From Streblospio benedicti (taxonomy: Eukaryota; Annelida; Polychaeta; Spionida; Spionidae), in contig CM032660.1 of NCBI GenBank assembly GCA_019095985.1, forward strand, positions 48,215,866 through 48,279,865: 64,000 nucleotides of DNA, read 5' to 3'. Under the pieces are notes generated by a model. It saw only the letters and a program-made list of their open reading frames with translations, searched no databases and was not told where the DNA came from. This document shows, one piece after another, positions 47,901-58,708 of this stretch. A program made the position numbers and the translations under genes. Every line of letters begins with the position of its first letter. Position 1 is the first letter of the stretch.

Positions 47901-50900
47901 AATGCCCATGTAACATACCTTCACCTACTGCAGATCAGTTCGAACATCCGCTCGGTGTTTCCGTTTGCCGAGGAGCTGGATGACCTGGATGAGTTGGTCC
48001 ACAATGAGCACCTCATCAAACACTCCACGCAGTTCATGCAGGTACCAACATATACTTCCAGTCATATTTGGTACATATTAGCCTATTTTTTGTGCTCCTG
48101 TAGCCGAGTGGTTAGGGAGTTGGACTTGTGACCAGAAAGTCGTGGGTTCGATTCCCGTTCGGGTCTGGTGGTGGGTTTTGAGCAAACTCATCCCTAAAAA
48201 GTGTTGCACACGGCTCCGTGGCACCTACACGTTAATTAGGTACAGGTCATTGTGTTGAAAGAGTGAGTGAGTGATTGTGTGAGTGATTAGCATTGTGTGC
48301 GAAATGTGCTGGCGATGAGAAATGATCAACGGAGGATCAATTAGTGGACCAATGACCTGGTGTAAGTCGTGAGAGCAAGACTTGAATCGGGACTATAAAC
48401 CACCACATTTACATTTATTTTTAATCGTGTTAAAGTTAAGTTATATGTGTGTTGTATCATGGGTTGTAAAGTCACCTAAGTAATACAGTAGACCCCCTCT
48501 ATGAGGGCCACTTTTGGGACCAGTGGTTAATAGGTGGTCTCAAGAGAAAGATGGTCTATACGCAAAGGTTTATTTTGGTAGTTTTATGAAGGTTTTGGAC
48601 TATGAAAATTGGTTTTATGTTAGAACTGATCTCAATTACAATAGATTGGTGGTCGTAATTGGATATTTTACCGTAGCCCTAAACACTCCACCAGATTGAT
48701 CATGGATGAAGTCCAAAATAAAATAAATTGAAAAAGATTGAGCTTAGTAGTTTTCAAAGCTACTTATGTGATACTGATGCCACACCCCGACCGGGTTAGA
48801 AGCAGTATGATATCATCAACCGAAGGAGCGTACTGCTTAATAGGTTACATCAAAGAAATGGTGTCTGTAACCACTACATACATGGTTAATTATCAAATCA
48901 ATCCAAGGGTTGTGCCTTCGATTTCCGCATAAGGACGGAAACGTGCCAACTGCACATGTACTCGCATCTTTACGCTAGTGGAATAATCAAATGTGCGTGT
49001 GATCCCATGCTTGGAAAACACACATTTAATAGACAATTCTGATATTGAATCTGGACATGCTCACGTATCATTCTTTAAATGTTAAGCTTTCTACAATGTT
49101 TTGCTAACTCACAATGGAAAAAAGCTAATGCTTTTGGGATACAAAGAATATATAGGTGCATTAAACAGACCAAGCATTTACACGTAGATGAATTGCGCAT
49201 AAAATGTCAAAACTTTTTATAGAGGAACATATACATCTAACTAATAGTTTTACAAAAAGTTCTCAAATAGGACATAAAATCATCATAATTAATGGATGTT
49301 TGTCTGCAAAAACGTTGATTGAAAACAACTGATATAGGGACCAAACTGTCAAGTGTGAGCATGGCTGACAGAACATGTGCACAGCGTGTAAACATGTGAA
49401 AATAATTGCAACAATTGACGTGTTCATCTATTGTTGGCTTCCAATATCTAGATAATTATCTGCAAAGATTCAAGAATGGCTCAGGCGATGGATTTATAGA
49501 TTGCATAATCCCAGACGACTGCACACCTTTATTCAAATTGCGCATGTCTTTATTTTCAAGAGACAAGGCGGGATCTTATTGCCATCGGGCTTTGACAGAT
49601 GAGTAGCTGATAAGCCAATATCAATATGTTGGGGCTATAGTATTCATATTACATTAATCACAGTTTGATGTCAGCTTCCATTGTTCTAATGAAAGACGTC
49701 CCTGAATTGGGAGATCAGATTTCCCAGTGTAGGAAATTATCAGTTTGGCTGCTTTTGTTGATGCAGATCAAGTGTTTTTTACGTGCTCTCGCATTAAATT
49801 TGCCAAATGTGGAAATATTTTGAAGCAGATCCGTTGTTGTTTAATTTATTTGTTTGTGGTTTGTTGACACTGGTACAAGTTGAAAACAGCATTCAAAGGC
49901 TGGTGACCCAGGCGTTCTTGTGTCCTTTTTTGGTAATGTCTACTAAACATTTCCATTAAAGCAGAAGTAGAGCTGTTCTCCACAAAAAAAACTTTACTGT
50001 TCGATCTCAGATTAGAACTTCACAGCGGAAAACTTTATCTACAGTTAAAATAACACGTCTGCGACTAGAAAATGGCCAGATTACAAGGGCTACGATACAA
50101 CTTTGTTGTATCAAATTATCAGGACCATCTGACCACAAACCGAATTAAACCGAATTCCAGGTACTGAACACATTTGAGTGAAGCTAGGACCCGACAGTTC
50201 TGGTTATTGAAACTGGAATAGGCGTGAATATTCGTGACATGTTGTAAAATTAGTCACATTTATTGCATTTTTACACATTCAGTAAACTTCTCTTGTGGGA
50301 ATATGGTGCAGCCATTAGAGACCTATCACTACTACAAAAAGCACTCGTTTTATCAACATCATATACCCCACGGGAAAGGCTGTCTCTAAGTGCATGGCGA
50401 AATGGCAGATCCAGGTTTTGGGAAATGGGGGCCCACTTAAGGGATTTCATGGGTTTTGTACACACGATCGATGGCGGATATGCAAAACAACATACAAAAA
50501 ATAAAGTATTTTGGTGGGAAAAGGGTGGGTGGGGGCGCCCTCCTACGCACCCTGGACCTGCCTTTGTGGTGTCCCTATAAGCAGAATGTTCCCATAGGGA
50601 GGCTCCTCTGAGTGTACTGTTTCCCGCAGGCTGTGAGTTTCGCTGTACAGCGCATGGATCACATGCACGACGACGACGCGGGCGGCATCGGCGTGGGTAC
50701 AATCTTCATCAACCTGGGCCGCAAGCACATCTACTTCAAAAAGCTCAAGGAGGACTATTTTGACGTAAGGCTAGTTTGATAAACACTCGATATGTCACTG
50801 TCATATACACAGAGTATGGACGTATGTCGTAGCGTAAATTCATTCATTTCATCTTTGTCTTTATCTCACCAAATCAATTGATAGTTCCAATCAGTGGAAC

Positions 50901-52551
50901 TATTAATTGGTTTGGTAAGCTAGATGCAAAGAGGAAATGGGTAAATTAATAAAATTATGATAAGCATATGGGTTATCTTCGATTGATCAACACTCGTGGA
51001 TCAACAATTGCAATAATCATTGTAAGATCTTTTGATGTAAGGGTTTTATTTGGCAGAGTTATACAGACCTTTTATAATGATCTAATTACATATGCCTGTT
51101 ACATCAGTAGTGTTCGTGTAGTTATTAAACAGCACAATCTTCAACTTTGTATTTTCCTTATCATCTTACTTCCCCTGGATGATTTCTGTATTTCATGAAT
51201 ATCTTCATTTTCTCAGTGATTGCTTTACTCCAACTTATTGCCTCGATATGTTTTACTGAGCATACGAAACATAGACACATCAAATACACCTATTTTCTTA
51301 TGAGAACAACAGAGAACAACAGCAACGAAAGCAACGACAACAGAAACAGCGACAGCAACATCAAGAACAGCAACACAAATATTCGATTATCTACAATTTT
51401 GCGTTCTTTATAAGACTTCAACCTAAAGAAACATGAGTAAAATCGTCAATTCATATTAAAATGTTGGTGTACTTGCTGAAAATCTAAAAGAAAGCACATG
51501 CCATGGTCACTAGCACCATGGACATATCTGCTTCACATTCACTTAATGAACTCTTTCATTCAAAATTAAATATCTTTGCATATCTATTGAAAAGACACAA
51601 GTGTACAAAGTATTATGCTGGTGTATTTGGCCACAATAACTAATATGACTGTGTGCAATGCTGTATTCACGGTCAATATCATCCTTGTTCTGCTTTTTTC
51701 TTCAATGAGAGCCTCTTTCAATACAGTAACCAACACCGAGCATATTTACATACGTGTCAGGTAGCACTCAAGGAGTTGTTTCTTCCTCAAGGTATACACC
51801 GTATGTGTGTATTGGGTAATCAGCATGTCTCCATAAGAGTCAGTTCGTTGATGCATGTAAACACTTGTTTTGCTGCCGGGCATTGACCTATTATATATTG
51901 GTTAGGTAAAAAAACATAGCAACTTGGCACAACTCTCAAGAAGGACACGTACGCATTTTCATTGCACAGTACACGATTTTAAGAACTATATTTTTATGAT
52001 GGGAAAAACGGCTGAGAAAAACCAAAGTATATTAAAAGATTAATATTGTGAATTTTGAATTTTGATAAGACTACAGTGTAGATAACTGTAATAAATGGCC
52101 ATTTCCTTTCATTTTCACTTTATGTGAACATTTCGGGGAACCCTGTAAACCTTTGGAAGGCCGTGGAATGGAAATCATCAACAATTGTCAAGATCTCATG
52201 TTCACAGTAGACCATGGTCATATGTGTGCAGACAGTTGCCTTAAATCTTTAGACTAACCTCCCTGGACATTTAGAGATATGTTCATACTTGGCCAGCTTC
52301 TAAATCCACATACGGATTAGGCCCTGCTACCTGCAGTTGCTTTGTGTATCTACCCTTGAACTAATCAGAATGAATTATTATACTTGTAGATATTCGCTGG
52401 AGCTCTGATGTGGGTTTGGAAACAGGATTTAGGGGAGAAATTAACGCCGGAAGTGAGAAGCGCTTGGAAGAAACTGTTTGACTTTATACTCGCACATCTC
52501 AAATTCGGCTACTTGATGGCTATAAAAGAGAAGAATTCTGGAAAGAAATAG
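44917..52551 (+). CDS. Globin, globin X/neuroglobin-like, five exons
   Basis: Exons 44917-45037, 46520-46683, 47934-48041, 50630-50764 and 52390-52551 join in phase to give 229 residues. A charged N-terminal extension of about 55 residues precedes the globin fold. Key residues: CD1 Phe104 in SVFPF, distal E7 His125 in HLIKHSTQFM, and proximal F8 His164 in LGRKHIYF; then the G helix EDYFDIFAGALMWVW and the H helix to the C-terminus. Both haem-ligand histidines are present, so it should bind haem, perhaps six-coordinate as in related nerve globins. The intron between EDYFD and IFAGAL falls at the conserved G7.0 globin position. The FPF and SEQL-like layout and long termini resemble globin X. 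No N-terminal Gly for myristoylation is seen in exon 1a. Coding exons are GC-rich. AATAAA lies at 52991. Intron 3 contains a SINE and two MITEs. Confidence 0.93.
45322..45361 (+). CDS. Alternative first exon (1b) of the globin gene
   Basis: ATG-initiated 40-base frame MAKRPLPVYFDVAG ending at a good donor (GCTG|GTAAGT) in phase 1, the same phase as exon 1a, whose end reads KPKPLPVYFKADG. PLPVYF is shared by both, so 1b is a homologous duplicate of the end of exon 1a. Spliced to the exon at 46520, it gives a 202-residue globin without the acidic/Lys-rich N-terminal extension. An upstream in-frame stop rules out a longer 5' reading. It could be used from a separate promoter, or be an unused duplicate. 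Confidence 0.6.
45370..46515. other. Globin intron 1
   Basis: AT-rich intron. Contains a copy of the GACAGTCACGAATGT motif at 46258-46273 and a Tc1/mariner-like end fragment CAGTAGGATCC near 45846. Confidence 0.45.
46690..47715. other. Globin intron 2, MITE fragments
   Basis: AGACCAGG...GGTCCTAATACAGAGG words at 47110-47165 and a right end GGTCTTAATGGGG...TCCACTGTA at 47670-47702 belong to the CAGTAGAACCTC MITE family. No gene. Confidence 0.4.
47723..47910. mobile_element. Palindromic foldback element, copy 2
   Basis: Same palindromic arms as at 10174-10369 (CCTCAGCATCATG, GGTTTACAAAAACTATACC and their inverted copies). Flanked by exact 9-bp direct repeats TAACATACC at 47714-47722 and 47911-47919. 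The right flank is 14 bases before the splice acceptor of globin exon 3. A 9-bp duplication and foldback shape fit a Mutator-like non-autonomous element. Confidence 0.8.
48095..48440 (+). mobile_element. tRNA-derived SINE
   Basis: A tRNA-like head starts near TGTAGCCGAGTGGTTAGG (A box) and contains GGGTTCGATTCCCG (B box) about 35 bases later, as in RNA polymerase III promoters. A non-tRNA body follows (GAGCAAACTCATCCCTAAA, then CGGCTCCGTGGCACCTACAC) with GTGAGTGAGTGATTG repeats. The tail is AT-rich near 48410-48425. Lies in globin intron 3. The head is not a functional tRNA: it joins an unrelated body and lacks a complete acceptor stem. Confidence 0.8.
48486..48676. mobile_element. CAGTAGACCCCC MITE copy
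   Basis: TA-CAGTAGACCCCCTCTATGAG at the left, with GGGACCAGTGG and AATAGGTGGTCTCAAGAG inside. The right end is weak near TATTTTACCGTAG. In globin intron 3. Confidence 0.55.
48680..50400. other. Globin intron 3 interior, nothing recognised
   Basis: AT-rich intron with no supported feature. Confidence 0.4.
50403..50564. mobile_element. GGCAGATCC MITE, copy 5, best preserved
   Basis: Left end TGGCAGATCCAGGTTTTGGG, right end CACCCTGGACCTGCC. Between them are CACTTAAGGGATTTCATGGG, CGATCGATGGCGGATATG and AAGTATTTTGGTGGGAAAAG with a G-rich run. It lies 65 bases upstream of globin exon 4. Confidence 0.75.
51300..51375. repeat. Degenerate AAC/GAC/AGC triplet repeat
   Basis: AACAACAGAGAACAACAGCA and similar words over about 75 bases in globin intron 4. 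Flanked on both sides by AT-rich intron with no other feature. Confidence 0.6.
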
Positions 52552-52559
52552 TAGTACCC

Positions 52560-55500
52560 ACTCTTACAAATACTTAAATCTAATAACAGTAATCAATGCT
52601 AAAATCAACAATTACGGTAATCTTTACTCAAATGATCCGTGATTACATTCAGGAAGATGTAATCTATTCTTGTTCTTGAATTCTATAGTATGGAAGTGCC
52701 ATGTCTAACATCAGGTATCAATAATTATTTTGTAATCAGATATTATGTGTTTTGGGATAATTGTACAAATAATGTTAAAAATGTTGGATTAAGGAATGAA
52801 TGAAATCCTGGTAATGAAATGCAACTACCCGGGTGCAACTATTGTTATCATATCTTAATTCAATATTTTAAAGATTAATATATGATAGGGCTCTGCGTGT
52901 GGCGACGCCACAAAACAATCACGCCGAAGTGGTTTGTTATATAAAATTAAATTAGAAATTATCAAGATCAAATTATCACTTGAAAATTCCAATAAATACT
53001 TTTCCAATCATTGCATCATGTCTTGTAAAACATAGATATTGTAGTGTTCTCTATAGTCCATCAAAAGCAGATATTCTTTTAGAATGATGACTTTCATTAT
53101 TATCATTGTACTAAATTTGGTGGTGTTATACATTATATGCACAAGTGATAGGGTAGTGTTGTTCAGGTTATTTTGTAGATAGCATGTTTCTTACTGATTA
53201 TTTTGTGATGTGCATGATTATGTATGTTTTAGATAAATTTGCAGTAGTTTTCAAAATATAATTTGTTTACAGAACTCCTGGAAATATACATGTAGACGTA
53301 TCTTTGTATGGATGTTAAGCTCCAGTCTGACAGTCACGAATGGTCATCCTCGATTTCTTTTACTGTAATGTAGGTGATTAGAAATTAATGGCACAAAAGA
53401 ATATTATGGACAGATGGTTCTACCATCAAAGTTTACGCCCGTTAAGTAATAATAGCTTCAATATCATGACTGGTTCCACTTCAATATTTGGCACTGTCTG
53501 GCTCTCGCCTCACAATATTTTGTGTAGTTTGTTGATTGTCATATCAATGAATCAATGAATGTGATATAAAAGTTTTACTAAAATATTTGTTCATTTAGGA
53601 ATTGTCACGCGTATATGTACAGCACAAAGAAATTGAAACTATGTGTATTTGTATGGCGTAAATGCCAAATATACATGTCACAATAAATACAGATATTTTT
53701 CTATTATGAATTGCAAGTACAGGATTATCCTCGCATACGTACTCAAGAAATGCACAAAGACTAGCTAGCAAACGCAAGAGCTCAAGTGTGGCATAATAAT
53801 ATATCATGGCGGACATTATTAAAAACAGTATTATTAGGAACAATCCTTTTAGAAAATTGTCATTTTGTCAGATATCGTCTATTACAATAAAAAGTGAAAG
53901 GTCTAACGTTGATTATTTTGTTGTGAACAAATATCATAGTACTCATTCTACATTCTTTGTTGTTCCATTTGGCCTTGTTTTAAAATATAAATGAAATTAA
54001 AGAAATGAAATTTTATAAATGATTATAAGCTCACGAGATTTCTTCTCAAAACTAGAATTACATAAAAAATATATCATTTTTTTTTAATTTAATTTCAAAT
54101 TCATTCAAATAAATAGAAAATCTATGAAATGAGACTTAGTGGACATTGAAAGCAACCAAATGGGATTTTTCTCTTTGTATTACTATAAATAAACTATAAC
54201 CTTAACATACGTATAACAGGAAACAATAGTCATTGTTGTAATGTGCAATTAGTAATAAAGACAGAAAATGCGAAGTACCTACGGAAGGCCAAGAGTTTTC
54301 ATGTGCTCCCGTCGCTTGGAAACCGACCCCATTTCCAGCAATGGATAAGATGTTTATGATTTGCATGTGATGTGTTTTGTCCTATTTTAAGCCAATAGAG
54401 AGTAAGATTCAATGCAGATAATAGTAATATTATCATGTTATGAAATGCTAAGAGACACTTATACACCATAACACACTACTAGTAACATCCACCATGTATC
54501 CAAAATACCATCAATACTATCCAAAACAATGTACAGCTGACACTTGTTATATCGAAGCAACAGGGACAACAGTGAAGCACTCGAGATAGCCAATATTTGA
54601 GACACCCAACTAATTTTTGTTCATAATGTGGTTGAAGGGATCTGAACCAAACTTAGAGCTAACGGAAAATTCAAGATAAACTATATCGAGATAACGAATT
54701 CTACTGACTAATTCAAGACATGGATTGAATTCATGAAAAAGCGCCCCCAGTGAGGGCAAACCAGTGTTTTATACCTGGAAAAACACTGGAATGCCACTGT
54801 CTATATATTGGTAAAAAATCAATATTCATATTTCAGCAGCTAACAGCACCAGGCTAGACTAATGTTGCTGCCTTATGATATTGATTTTTCCATGATGGCT
54901 AAAGCATATTGAATACTAGTAAAATGGACCTAATAATGGGCCCAAATGGGCCCACATATGGACCGTTTGGGCCCATGTGAAATAGGGTTCTTGTGGTCAC
55001 CATTTCCAACCGACATGCCAAATTTGAGCATCCTAGTTCAAACGATGCAACCTTTAGAGGGGTAACAAACCGGCCGGAAGGAAGGACGGCCGGCCGGACG
55101 CAATTAATTGGGTACAAGCCAGTGTATAAAACACTGGAAAACCACACGTTCATATACAGTAGCTCTCATTTCAGTTTACCTTCTTTTCTTTTGATACAGT
55201 TTTTGTTTTGTTTTTTCACAAAAAGTAGTATTTCATTATTCAAGTAGGTTGATACCTACTTCATATTTCATGAAAAATGTCAAAGTAGATTAAATATCTA
55301 CGGTACCAAGAAAACTCGCATTATTTACAGGTTGCCATTCAATATGACTTTTTATCGGTTATGATAAAATAAGTGTCGGGTGCTGTTAGTGACATTATAA
55401 AATATACCTCAAGACAAAGAAGTGTCTACGTTTAATTTTACAATCACGTATAGTAAGCACCAAAGAATCAACCTAGATCTTTTTAGGTGTACTGTAGGTA

Positions 55501-55760
55501 TATCAAATGTAACTGCTGAAGTAGGTTATCTTTTCCCCGATAATAAAAAAAGATATACATTCTCCCTTCTAGTCGTATCATGATATTGATAAGATTTAAT
55601 CACTGTTATGAGTATGATAAACAAAGGCCACCATCGAGAAACATTTTCTTTCCAGATTCTATCATACAAAAACCTTTATTAATAAGGGTACAGGTTATAT
55701 AATATTGGCTAAATGTTTCAATTTATGTTACATACGTCAACCTTTTAACTTTGTGTGGGC
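52560..55760. other. Downstream of globin, dispersed repeats only
   Basis: Copy 3 of the GTCTGACAGTCACGAATG motif at 53315-53350. No gene supported up to 55760; the ORFs are AT-rich and unsupported. Confidence 0.4.
54760..55145. mobile_element. Inverted-repeat element with CCAGTGTTTTATAC ends
   Basis: CCAGTGTTTTATACCTGG at the left; GTATAAAACACTGGAAAACC at the right, inverted. Inside are the palindromic word GGGCCCAAATGGGCCC and a CCGGCCGGAAGGAAGGACGG cluster. About 385 bases and noncoding. Confidence 0.5.
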
Positions 55761-55762
55761 AC

Positions 55763-55928
55763 TGGCAGATCCAGGGTTTTAGAAAACTCAGAACAGAGCG
55801 GGGGGGGTCGCACTTAAGAGATCTCATGGGTTTTATGGGTTTGTATGAAAATGAGGTATTTTGGAATGTCAAGTAGATGGTGGTGTGTGTGTGTGGGGGG
55901 GGGGATACGGTGTGCAATACGTGGAGCC
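55763..55928. mobile_element. GGCAGATCC MITE, copy 6
   Basis: CTGGCAGATCCAGGGTTTT at the left and GTGGAGCCAG at the right, with GCACTTAAGAGATCTCATGG and GAGGTATTTTGGAATG inside. Confidence 0.65.
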
Positions 55929-55934
55929 AGTAAT

Positions 55935-56480
55935 AGTCCATAATCTGCAGTGATAGAGCACACTTATAATACTAACCATCCACCACATGGACTTCGGGTG
56001 TTCAATTTAATCTCAATAAACTTCAGTATCTTTACACCTCGACGTTTGTTGATCAATGCCTGATTCCTCCAATACCTGGCTATCACATGAAATTTTGCAA
56101 GATAAACTTGCACAGCTTCCGCAAAACTGTTCCGAACTGCCACTACTTCTGGTAGCTTGTATTCAGGTGATCAGCGCTTTCTGTGACTCATATTCTTCAA
56201 TTGTTTGCACTAATTTGTATTACCAGAGAGAATGTGTGAGAGAAGAGAAAACGGGTCGTGCCAAACCTCTGTACAGTCTATTAAACATAACGGTAACGTG
56301 GCTTGATGCCGGCAGCGGTTGTTAGTAATAACCAATAAACATTTTCACCATCTACGGGATTGTGTTTCTATCAGTGATTACAATCAGTAACTTAATATTG
56401 ATACGGCGATTTTACGTTTAAATGTTAAATATTATGAACAGACCACTTTTGGGAACAGGTTTCCACAAATATTGTCTTTC
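55935..56480. other. Intergenic, nothing convincing
   Basis: An 89-codon plus-strand frame at 56056-56325 has mixed composition but no recognised domain or splice context. Confidence 0.3.
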
Positions 56481-56483
56481 AAA

Positions 56484-56815
<332 letters not shown>

Positions 56816-56904
56816 ACTGTATGTATTATTCATTTGGATTTAATTTTGACGTTATAGAACATCATTTTCGTACCCTTATCGTTACTATCCTATTATTCAT
56901 TTAA

Positions 56905-57015
56905 CAAGGGAGCGTTCACATTGACGTCAACCACATTTGGCACTTTCTGACCCCCCCCCCCCTCGTCAACTTTCGTCAACTCATGAGACCCCCCCTCCCC
57001 CGCGTCAACTTTTGT
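56905..57015. repeat. C-rich GACCCCCC repeat element, copy 4
   Basis: CTTTCTGACCCCCCCCCCCC and CTCATGAGACCCCCCCTCCC alternate with TCGTCAACTTT words. Related in form to the blocks near 2385, 3340 and 39340. Confidence 0.5.
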
Positions 57016-57019
57016 CAAC

Positions 57020-58700
57020 AACCCCTTTTTCCTTCTCACTACTTTTACCTTCTTCCAACAACTCAACACAACAATTTTGATGGATATACTTTTAAAACAT
57101 ATAACAATCCATTAACAACAACAACATTAAAAACAACAAATAGGTCTAACAAACACATAACCGAAACAGTTGAGCTCTTCTCATTCTATTCTTTACAAAA
57201 ATAGTGTTTTGCTAATTTGTTTTGAATGAAAATACAAATTTATGTGAACCATTATGAGCCACAAAGTTTCTTTTTTTCATATCTGTGCTAACTAAGATAA
57301 ACTTAAATCACCGATTCAAGCTATACTCCCTTTGATTTATGATATCACAATTCATTCTATTCTTCTACAAATTTGCCAGTGTTTGGACGTTATAGTCCAT
57401 CATTTAACTTAACTACAAGTTAAGACCCTTAAGTTAGTTTAATATCCTATTATTCATTTAACAAACGTTTCCAACAGTACGTACATACTAATTTAGGAAA
57501 CAGACGACCCTCGTACCTATCATCAACTATCATCCAATCAGAACGGAGTATCAAAATTTAGTTAGCTGGAGCTTTCTAGTCGCCGTGCATCCCGCAAAAA
57601 CAAGCGATCATGCATGCATTTAAATGGTTATTTTTATGTATCATATTGTTGCCATCACTTTGTAGGGTGGAACTAGTTCTCTGTCTTCATAATAATAGTA
57701 TATATGAATAACCACTCTAAAAATCGGCAATGATCTCCGATTACTTGGCCAACAGTTTTTTTTACAAAGAAACTCACACCTCCGCGAATTGCATTCTAAG
57801 CCCGAGTCTGGCAGTCAGGAATGTCCATCCCTGCTAACAATGCTAAGACAAATTCGTCATCAACGTTTTGGGACCGAGTAACCAAAGCTGGACAATATCC
57901 ATATCAAATGGTATAAAACTAGATTTTCTGCTATTTGCCAGTTATGATAGCCATTGTTAGTCATATCATATTCCATGCCATTGTCCCGTATATTCTTGCT
58001 AGGTGTCTTGGTAATATGTTTTCGTGCGCGTGTGGCTTTTAAAAATTTATAATGATATATAAGTCTAACCTCTAAGATCCCCGACTAAATGCAAACATTA
58101 TCGTGCTTTTATAGTCGATGTTAATTGCCACAATTTCTCGTCATAAAATTATTGTTTCAAGGTAGAATCATAATTTTCTCCATGGGCATAGTAATGTAAT
58201 ATATAAATAAGTGCCCTTGCAGCGTTCTGGAGGTAAGGCAATGATGCACTCTAAAAATTATACTATTGAAAATTAAGACAATATACTGTTAATAATATAT
58301 CACGGAATATGATATTTATATAATACCCCAATTGAATACAGTTAAACAATACATACAGTGTATATGTCCTAAGTATTAACACAGAATTCATGATAGCTCT
58401 GGACAATTGTTGCTAAAACAAAACTACAACAAACCTACACACTTAAAAGAAAGAGTTGGTTACATTGGTGTATTGATATAGAAATATAGAAAGAAAGGCC
58501 TTGGAACAGCTCCCGGGTAGCAAAACTTCACAAGGTATCGGGTAACAATTACATAGTTTGATGACGGGAGTAATACTAAATGGAAAAAGTGTCAATACCA
58601 ATAATTAAGCATTATATCTTTCTACCGCTGTTATTTGATAGTTCATGTCCAGTAATTATCTATATAGAGTTGCTGCTACTCCATGTTGAGCTTCATACGA
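57020..58700. other. Intergenic, with shared motif copy 4
   Basis: The motif AAGCCCGAGTCTGGCAGTCA...GGAATGTCCATCC lies at 57797-57830. Otherwise AT-rich with no gene supported. Confidence 0.4.
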
Positions 58701-58708
58701 GGGACAAC

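Noticed and set aside
48095-48170. Possible tRNA gene
   Set aside because: A and B boxes are present, but the sequence continues into a SINE body and no full cloverleaf with matching acceptor stem is seen, so it is a SINE head.
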